NCBI RefSeq assembly: GCF_029784135.1
Contig: NC_073744.1
Coordinates: 33,114,939 to 33,178,938, forward strand
Length of the DNA stretch: 64,000 bases
Reading direction: 5' to 3'
Source: Toxorhynchites rutilus septentrionalis
Lineage: Eukaryota > Arthropoda > Insecta > Diptera > Culicidae
Shown here piece after piece: positions 56,573-64,000 of this stretch. The translations under genes and the position numbers were made by a program. Position 1 is the first letter of the stretch. Each line of letters starts with the position of its first letter. The notes under the pieces are model-generated. The model worked only from the letters and a program-made list of their open reading frames with translations. It had not been told where the DNA came from and searched no databases.

Positions 56573-58520
56573 GACGTAGAGCTACGTCTTTCATTAAGGG
56601 TGCCAAATCAGAAAACAAGTCACGTTTTTATGAAATAAAGTTAACGTTAATAACTATTTTTGCCGCGAACGGATTTTGGCGATTTACATACCAAACAAAT
56701 CGGAAATTCCCTAAGATTTGTTTGATATGCTATACATTATAATCCTATAGTCTGTATATGGTTTTAATTCATGAAAATTGGAAGCATTCCCATATCCTCA
56801 TACATTTGTTCTGTCCGTTTGTTTGCTTTCCCGAACAGAGATGTCAATAACGAGCAACTTATCGACGAGCAACGCAGGGGAAATCGTAAGAGTTAAGTGA
56901 ACGAAGGAAAAGAAGAAGAACGAAAGGGAATATTTGCCTAGAGTATAAACAGTGGATCTCGCTGAGGCAAACTTTCATTCTTTGTGAAGAAATCGACTGA
57001 ACAACATCGTTGCTGGGCGAGCTGGACGGCGAGGGATCGAATGGTTTTCTCAAGACAATTAGGGTGGAGGAGTAATACACCCATACATCGCTTAACGGCC
57101 TAGATACGTTCCACGAAAAAGTGGAAAGAGTAGTTCCTTGTTTTGTGTCATCACATATCTTCGTAACGGATTGAGCTGTGGACGCGACCAAATTTCTCAC
57201 TCGCTGATGTCTCTGAAATTGCAATCATTACATCAAACTGACACCATTCCAATAAGGTTCAGAACTACATAGTTGAGTGGGGAATCATTAAACTAGGCTA
57301 TCATCGGCTCACCAAGAAAATAATTGTTCTGGAATTTTGTGTGTCATTTGGTTTTGCATGACAGTAGCAAAACTATCTCCACCAAGGATGAAGGCTAAGC
57401 TAATCGAGACCGGAAATATTAATAGGAAGCGCTTCTGTTGAGAAGAGCGCAAAGCGGAGATATGTGTGTATATTTTTAGTTGCTTCAAGTCATCGATATA
57501 TGGATTTTGTGTGCGTACGTGCGTGCTTCATAACCCGTACGCAAGAATAGTACATCTTCGCTAAAACCCCATTTGTATATGCTTCCGTGTGCATTGGCTC
57601 TGTCGCGATGCAACAATCACCTATGATTGACGATTGGTTGCTGTTGCAATTTATGCAGTGTTAATGATACATATAAACAAGGAGGGGAGCTAGCGGTAGG
57701 GAAATATTTACGCTAGGGTATTAGTAATGAATCTCTGCTGAGGAAAATAGTCAGCCTTTTTTCAAGCAGTTACCATTGTTTGTTTTCTGTCATCAATGCA
57801 TTGAACTGACGCTATAGAGAAGCAGGTGTCAAGGTTGTGCACCAAAATTTTTTTGTGGAATACCAAGTTGTTCAATAAATTATATTAAGTTATTAATTTA
57901 TTTGGGCTCGCGTGCCGGTCGCAAGACTGCTTCCAACTAGGGTTGTAATCTAATCTTGATCACAATGAAGCAGTGTTACTCTTTTCGAGGTTTTGGAGAT
58001 CAACAGATAGAGTTTATTTCGTTTTATTTATTTTCGATTTAGTCATCAAGAAAGTAAATGTCGTTCTAGAATTTTTTGTGTAATTTGGTTTCGCTTACCA
58101 GTAGCAAAAATTGTTGCATAATCAGGTCACATTTGCTGCATGTTAGTTAGTCACAACACAATTCACACGCAACACACGGCGCTCTCTCATGCAACAACCT
58201 ATCCCGGTTGCTCCATCCGGTTCTCCACTAAGGATGACAGCTTATCCCGATCATGCGAGATTTGTGCGTTCTGCGAGCACAAGAAGGAATCATCAAACAA
58301 TTATCGTCTACAATAATGAATCATCGCACAAGAATGAATCATCAAACAATGATTTTACAATAAAAAAAACATTTCAGGGTGACCAAACTGGTAGAATGGT
58401 TTTCAAAATTGTCGTAGCATTATAAAATAATATCTGCAATTATAAACAAGCGACTTGAATTAAACCACTGCGTAGTTCTACGTCAACAATGCGGTCGTTT
58501 CTTGAACACAACCACCTATA
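56573..58520 (+). mobile_element. Hairpin-ended element (family A), about 1.95 kb
   Basis: It starts GACGTAGAGCTACGTC in a T-run and ends GTAGTTCTACGTCAACAATG, then TGAACACAACCACCTATA before a T-run. Interior homologous to 37810-39663 but with extra segments (for example 56880-57000 and 58100-58330). The minus frame at 56859-57224 has no recognisable domain. It is inserted in the foldback 55964-59943. Confidence 0.72.
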
Positions 58521-58770
58521 TTTTTTTATAGAAAATAGAATTTTAAAAATTATAGTATTTTTTTAAATTTTGAGATCCATTGAAACATAATTTTCATTTA
58601 AATGTATCTGTTTTTGATGGTTTTTTTTCAGAATTATAGAGCGTTTTGCGGTAGAATTTTTAAATAATTTGAAATTTTGGAATTATTAAATTATGTTCCG
58701 AGACACAGAACTGCTGTGTTCGTACCTGTTTTTTTATATTCATGATTTTTTCATAATGTATCGAGTATTA

Positions 58771-59030
58771 TGTATGATAGTATGATAGGGGGTATCGACT
58801 TGAAGTCAGGGTCGGACTGCATGCGCATTTCCCAACAAAGCTACCGCATCTTTGCCAAAAGGTTGAGGAAAAGTAACAGCAGCCTGCAGAAAATCAATTA
58901 TTTTAAATCGTTTTCCCAATTTTCACAGACTGCGTGTTTTTATTTTTATGAAATCGATGATCGATCGATGATCGTAAATTTAAATTCATAAGACTTAACA
59001 TATCAACATCTGTTCTATTTATAGAATTAT
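58771..59030 (+). repeat. Unidentified ~260-bp repeat, copy 1
   Basis: GATAGGGGGTATCGACTTGA, CGGACTGCATGCGCATTTCC, CAACAAAGCTACCGCATC and AAGTAACAGCAGCCTGCAG match 60108-60360 in order. Both copies share a frame of about 34 codons (GGI-L-SG-DCM-I-QQS) with mostly conservative changes, so it may derive from a coding sequence I do not recognise. Confidence 0.65.
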
Positions 59031-60107
59031 TCAATTTCGTTTAAAAAAATCTCAATTCAATAAAAAATTTACTTTCCGATGGTAATTTTATCATAGTAAG
59101 ATGCACTATGACTATTTTTTCTTTATTTTCTTTTCCAAGCTATTGAGAGTGTCATGAAAAAAAGAATAAACTACTATTTTGACCATAGCTCTTATAGTGA
59201 ACCATATAGGCATTCAGAAAATACTTTTCATAGCGCTGGTGATAAGATTTGGGGCTCTTTTTACCAACACACGAAAACAATACAGTAATAGATTTTAGGA
59301 AAATTTAAAAAAATGCTCGAAAATCACATAAAAAACGTAAATAATAAAAAAAATATTTAAAATTTATAAGATATTTTCGTACCGCGTAATTCTTTTCTGG
59401 AAGAAGATCACCGATATCAGCACATATGATAAATACACAAACAAATAAATATACATATTTAAATATAAACAAAATCTGTAATAGGTCTCAAAATTATAAA
59501 AAAAATCAAAATTTAGAAATATACTTTTGTACCGCGCAACACTGTTAAAATTCTCTATCAAATCGCACATATCTAGAAACGGCGCATAAACACATTGAAG
59601 TAAGAATTAGAGTAGTAGTGAATCTCTAAATCCAAAAAAAAATCGTTATTTTAAGATTTTTGTTAATACTTAAATTTTTGATGAAATTTATTTTTGATAA
59701 TATTTCTCGATACATTATTATAAGATGCACTTTCAGTATTTTTTTCGAATTGTTTTCTCGAAGCCATCGAGAATGGCGTGCAAAAAATTGAAAAGTACGT
59801 CTTTTACCATCCTTTAGATCCTTTGTTGAAGGGGTTCTAAAAAGTAGTCAAATAATCTTGTTTAGTACCCTATACAATATTTTCCAAAGAGCGGGTGATT
59901 TGGTTTGGGGGCACTTTTTTTTCCATATCCGGCCAGGCCCTTTGATTGAATGTATTACATAGTTAATGAAGAGTTGTGAAATCAAAACTCGAAACACAGA
60001 ATATTTTCAATTGTTATAGGTGAAAATTATGTGATAATAAATATTTAAAATATTGTAAACACGGACGAACGTAACAAAATTTGAGTTCCACAAGCTGACA
60101 AAAAAGT

Positions 60108-60360
60108 CACTGATAGGAGGTATCCACTTGGAGTCAGGCCTGGACTGCATGAGCATCTGCCAACAAAGCTTTCGTATCTTTACCAAAAGACTGAGGAGAA
60201 GTAACAGCAGCTTGCAGTAAATAATTTATTCTAAAATATTTTCCTAATTTTCACAGTCTGTTTTTTTTTGTTTTTATGAAATAGATGTTTAATTAAATCG
60301 TGGATTTAAATTCCTAAAACTAAATATATCAACATCTGATCTATTTTTAGAATTATCCGA
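60108..60360 (+). repeat. Unidentified ~260-bp repeat, copy 2, interrupted by the LINE
   Basis: Second copy of the block at 58771. It ends at AGAATTATCCGA where the LINE poly-A tail begins, while copy 1 continues AGAATTATTCAATTTCG, so the LINE inserted here. Confidence 0.65.
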
Positions 60361-60751
60361 TTTTTTTTTTATAATTCGTTTATTTGTACAGGCTCAGTTA
60401 CATAGGTTTAAAGAAGCCAAACTCTCAACTATACTTTTACTATTAACATGTTTTCTTAATTCTACGGTTAATGAAATAGGAAACCGATTACTCGCGGTCG
60501 ACTCGAGTTTAGAAGGGTGACACATTTTCTTTAGGAAAAGGATGGGATGTAAGGAGATTGTAACCATGTTCACACTCACACTCACACTCACTTTCACATT
60601 CATACTCACACATCACACTGAATTCTTAAACTATCCTCACATCTAATATGTATTAACAATTTAACTTATTCTAATGTTAGGGAACCGATAGCTCGCGAAG
60701 GACGAAAAGGAGGAGAAAATGGGGGGGGGGGGGGAAAGGATGTAAGAACAA

Positions 60752-63499
60752 TCACACTCGAAGATCGATATCTTTAAGTAAAACATATATTTGGGACATG
60801 TAATCAAGGTCTAACCGATCCAACACATCTCTCACCGGCACATTGGGCTGCCTTCCTCGAGCCCGAAGGGAGTTTTCTAAATTCGATCTGGCGACAAGAT
60901 ATAGCTCGCACGACCAAACAACGTGTTGGATGTCGTGGTAACCATGGCCACAAACGCAGAGATTGCTGTCGGCAAGCTTGAAACGAAAAAGCAGCGCATC
61001 TACAGAACAGTGATTGGACATGAGTCGGGAGAAGGTCCGAATAAAGTCCCGACTCAAGTCCAGACTTTTGAACCATGGTTTGAGGCTAACCTTAGGGATA
61101 ATCGAGTGGAACCACCGGCCCAATTCATCTTCGTTCCACTTGCGTTGCCAGTTAGCGATGGTATTTTTACGAACTAAAGAACAAAATTCATTGAAGGCGA
61201 TTTGACGCTGATAAATATCGCCTTTAATTGCACCTACCTTTGCTAATGAGTCAGCCCTCTCATTACCCGAAATGGAGCAATGTGAAGGGACCCAGACAAA
61301 GGTAATGACATAACAGCGTCTGGATAAAGCACTCAAAATTTCTCGTATTCTCTCAAGGAAGTACGGCGAGTGCTTTTCCGGCCTCTCTGAACGGATAGCT
61401 TCGACAGAGCTAAGACTATCCGTTACAATGTAATAGTGTTCAACAGGTCGTGAGGCGACGCTGTCCAGCGCCCAATGTATTGCTGCCAATTCAGCAATAA
61501 ACACAGAGCAAGGATTCTGAAGACTGTGGGAGGTGCTAAAAATTTCGTTGAACACTCCAAATCCTGTGGACTCATTCATAGAGGACCCATCAGTAAAGTA
61601 CATATTATCACAATTGACACGCCCATACTTTGCATTGAAGATCGTAGGAACGATCCCCGATCGATGATAATCTGGAATTCCATGGATTTTCTCCTTCATG
61701 AACAGATCAAAATGTACAGAGGAATTGATGTAGTCAGAAAAACAAACACGGTTGGGAATATACAAAGAAGGATCAACCTGCATGGTGATGAATTCATGAT
61801 ATGAGCTCATGAATCCAGAATGAAAATTTAGCTCGATAAGCTGCTCAAAATTTCCGATCACCAATGGGTTCATAACCTTACACCGGATGAGGAACCGAAG
61901 AGATAATAAATTGAAGCGATCTTTTAGTGGGAGTACGCCTGCCAAAACCTCGAGACTCATGGTATGCGTTGAGGGCATACATCCCAACGCAATACGGAGA
62001 CAAAGATACTGAATTCGCTCGAGTTTAATGAGGTGTGTTTTGGCAGCTGATTGAAAACAGAAACTGCCATACTCCATCACTGAGAGAATAGTTGTTCGAT
62101 ACAACATTATAAGATTTTCGGGATGGGCTCCCCACCAGGTGCCGGTAATTGTACGGAGAAAGTTTATTCTTTGTTGACATTTTTTAATCAGATACCTAAT
62201 ATGGGCCCCCCAAGTACATTTGGAGTCGAACCAGACACCAAGATACTTGAATGACATAGCATGAGTGATCGGTTTACCCAAAAGTTGAAGCTTTGGTTTT
62301 GCTGGTCTATGCTTCCTAGAAAAAACCACCATCTCTGTTTTCTCCGTGGAGAATTCGATCCCTAGCGCAATGGCCCAGGTTGAAAAATTGTTCAAAGTAT
62401 CTTGTAAGGGTTCTTGCAGGTCGGATTCATTTGATCCTACGACAGACACCACTCCATCATCTGCAAGTTGTCTTAGGCTGCAATTTTGTGTAAGGCAATT
62501 GTCGATGTCGCTTACATAGAAGTTGTACAAAAGGGGGCTTAAACATGAGCCCTGGGGGAGGCCCATGTAAGAGACCCGACTTACTGCCGAATCTCCGTGA
62601 GAAAAGTTCAAATGTTTCTCACAAAGCAAGTTATATAACATATTATTCAATAGAGGCGGCAGACCCCGAGAGTGTAATTTGTCTGACAGGACCTCTATTG
62701 AAACTGAATCAAACGCCCCCTTTATGTCCATGAATACTAAAGCCATTTGTTTTTTTTCGGCGTAAGCCATTTGAATTTCTGAAGAAAGCAACGCAAGACA
62801 ATCATTCGTCCCCTTGTCCCTGCGGAACCCATATTGTGTATCTGAGAGTAAGCCATTCGTTTCAACCCATCGATCAAGGCGAAACAAGATCATTTTCTCC
62901 AACAATTTCCGTATACAAGACAGCATTGCTATTGGGCGGTACGAATTGAAGTCGGACGCGGGTTTTCCAGGTTTTTGAATAGCTATAACTCGTACTTGTC
63001 TCCAATCATCTGGAACAATATTATGTTCCAGAAACCGATTGAATAAATTCAACAAGCGATGTTTCGCCACATCAGGGAAGTTTTTCAACAAGTTGAACTT
63101 AATTCGATCCGATCCCGGAGCAGAATTGTTACATGAAAGAAGAGCAATAGAGAATTCTACAATCGAAAACTCAGAATCAAGATCGCACCTATCTTGTGGT
63201 ATATCTCGAACAATTTTTTGCACGGGAGCGAAATCGGGACAAACCTTCCATGCAAAATTAAAAATCCATCGATGTGAATATTCTTCGCTTTCATTCGTTG
63301 AAGAGCGATTTCTCATGTTTCGAGCCACTTTCCATAATTTTTTCATTGACGTTTCTCGTGACAAACCTCCCACGAAATTTCGCCAATGAGCACGTTTTTT
63401 CCCTTTGATCAAATTTTTGAACTGATTCTCAAGGGCTAAATACGTTTGAAAATTTTCAGGAGTTCCACGTTTCCGAAAAGCTTTAAATGCATTCGCCAT
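60752..63499 (-). pseudogene. LINE ORF2: reverse transcriptase and RNase H, open for 915 codons
   Basis: This would copy the element RNA into DNA at the nicked target. Residues about 180-350 hold the reverse transcriptase core: SYRPIAML (186), VFMDIKGAFDS (255-265), GLPQGS (313) and LADD (345-348) in place of the usual YADD; KYLGV follows at 418. RNase H spans about 630-755 with Asp in TDGSS (637), Glu in AELAAI (670), Asp in TDSLSS (694) and Asp in NERADS (750). A C-x-C-x8-H-x4-C motif is at 848-864. The open frame is uninterrupted, so this copy is young. The apparent start MANAF is only where the frame opens after a deletion. It lacks its own N-terminus. Confidence 0.92.
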
Positions 63500-63882
63500 G
63501 CATATGCCATGCTTATAGATTCAGAAGAATTCGACCCAATGGTGATGGAAATTTTGATTGGCAAGTGATCACTGCCGTTGGGGTCCTGGATTACATTCCA
63601 CTTGCAATCTAACGATAGTGAATTCGAGCAAAGCGAGAGGTCAAGAGCACTTGGGTTGGCTGGAGGTTTAGGTACACGTGTTGTCTCCCCAGTGTTCAAA
63701 ACGGTCATATTGAAGCTGTTACAAAGGTCATATATCAACGATGAACGATTGTCGTCGTACTGTTCCCCCCAGGCAGTTCCGTGAGAGTTGAAGTCTCCCA
63801 AGATTAATCGTGGCTCAAGAAGGAGTGAGCACATGTCAACAAGTTGCTTGCGGCTAACCGCAGCTCTCGGAGGCCAATACAA
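63436..63882 (-). pseudogene. LINE endonuclease (APE type), N- and C-terminally truncated
   Basis: The frame includes LILGDFNSHGTAWGE, SALDLSLCSNSL and DPNGSDHLPI, the C-terminal half of an apurinic-like endonuclease that nicks the target. The first catalytic motifs are missing because of the 5' truncation. After SISMAYAW the frame is out of phase with the reverse transcriptase, and the linker that normally separates the two domains appears deleted. Confidence 0.85.
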
Positions 63883-63889
63883 GCTATAT

Positions 63890-64000
63890 TATACTAGTAT
63901 TTTTTTATTTTTTCGTTAGGGTTACCATTTTCATTTCAGGGTGGTCCGAAATAATTTTTTTTTTCAGAAATGCCTGTTTTTTTAATTCACAAAAATTTGA
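63890..64000. repeat. Foldback arm fragment at the window edge
   Basis: TTTTCGTTAGGGTTACCATT, then TTTCAGGGTGGTCCGAAATA resembles 9070-9110 of the foldback 8424-12417. It continues past the window end. Confidence 0.6.

Larger units (their letters stand above)
55964..59943. mobile_element. Foldback element, relative of 29389-32723
   Basis: AAAGGGCTTGGCCGGGTATA at 55964 is mirrored by ATATCCGGCCAGGCCCTTTG ending near 59943. Arm blocks include CAAACCAAATCACC, GGAAAATATTGTACAGGGTA and TTTTCACGCCATT with inverted partners near 59860-59920 and 59770. Nested inside are a family A hairpin-ended element (56573-58520) and smaller inverted arms near 56430 and 59230. Confidence 0.7.
60361..63885 (-). 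mobile_element. Non-LTR retrotransposon (I/LOA-type LINE with RNase H), 5' truncated
   Basis: On the minus strand: endonuclease part, reverse transcriptase, RNase H, Cys/His motif, a 3' UTR of about 390 bp with a C-run (60722-60735) and a poly-A tail (60370-60361) preceded by AATAAACG. The 5' end stops inside the endonuclease domain next to a foldback arm fragment, the usual 5' truncation. The first ORF (gag-like) is absent. RNase H downstream of the reverse transcriptase places it among the I, R1, LOA group; finer assignment was not possible by eye. Confidence 0.92.

Noticed and set aside
60752..63499. 915-codon frame as a host gene
   Set aside because: Reverse transcriptase and RNase H motifs, poly-A tail and 5' truncation identify a LINE.
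1..64000. Endogenous viral insertion
   Set aside because: I looked for virus-like polymerase, capsid or glycoprotein signatures and saw none; the only polymerase motif belongs to the LINE.

Overview
The window looks like non-genic, transposon-dense mosquito DNA, most likely Aedes. That is an inference from three things: two copies of an ITmD37E transposase (a Tc1/mariner group described from mosquitoes), several tRNA-derived SINEs of the kind abundant in Aedes, and elements stacked inside elements with AT-rich filler. I found no convincing intact host protein-coding gene, no true tRNA or rRNA gene, no CRISPR array and no recognisable viral insertion. Every protein I can recognise belongs to a mobile element, except two broken histone H2A copies that a mobile element carries.

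Left part (1-14.5 kb). About 2.2 kb of low-repeat DNA comes first. A 4.9 kb TA-flanked element (2413-7285) follows; it contains an ITmD37E copy, a hairpin-ended element, a SINE and a MITE. Next come a TTAA-flanked piggyBac-type MITE (7747-7983) and a foldback element (about 8424-12417). The centre of the foldback was hit by a Tigger/pogo transposon (9400-11762) with two 63-bp introns and one nonsense codon. A 0.93 kb TA-flanked MITE (13551-14484) closes this part.

Middle (14.5-41 kb). Blocks of low-repeat, less AT-rich DNA (14.6-17, 22.4-24, 27.4-29.4 and 34.3-36.2 kb) alternate with repeats. The repeats include a 0.58 kb array of an 8-bp unit (26221-26802), a double foldback (29389-32723) with a dead mariner-like element precisely inserted in one arm, several SINEs with target-site duplications, a Tigger-type MITE (36675-37098) and hairpin-ended elements.

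Right part (41-64 kb). A decayed second Tigger contains a SINE with a perfect 13-bp duplication. Then come low-repeat DNA, about six tandem copies of a ~140-bp repeat (47338-48165), and a second ITmD37E (50758-54510). This copy was split by a 2.45 kb hairpin-ended element that carries two decayed histone H2A units, both still with histone-type 3' stem-loops. Another foldback (55964-59943) again holds a hairpin-ended element. The window ends with a 5'-truncated RNase H-bearing LINE (60361-about 63885).

The most interesting signal is a dispersed family whose left end is a 16-bp near-palindrome (GACGTAGnnCTACGTC). A partial copy of that motif lies about 30 bp inside the right end, next to a TGTC-n3-GACA hairpin. 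The elements sit in T-runs and carry different interiors, including histone DNA. This resembles Helentron-type non-autonomous elements that capture genes, but the class assignment is an inference.
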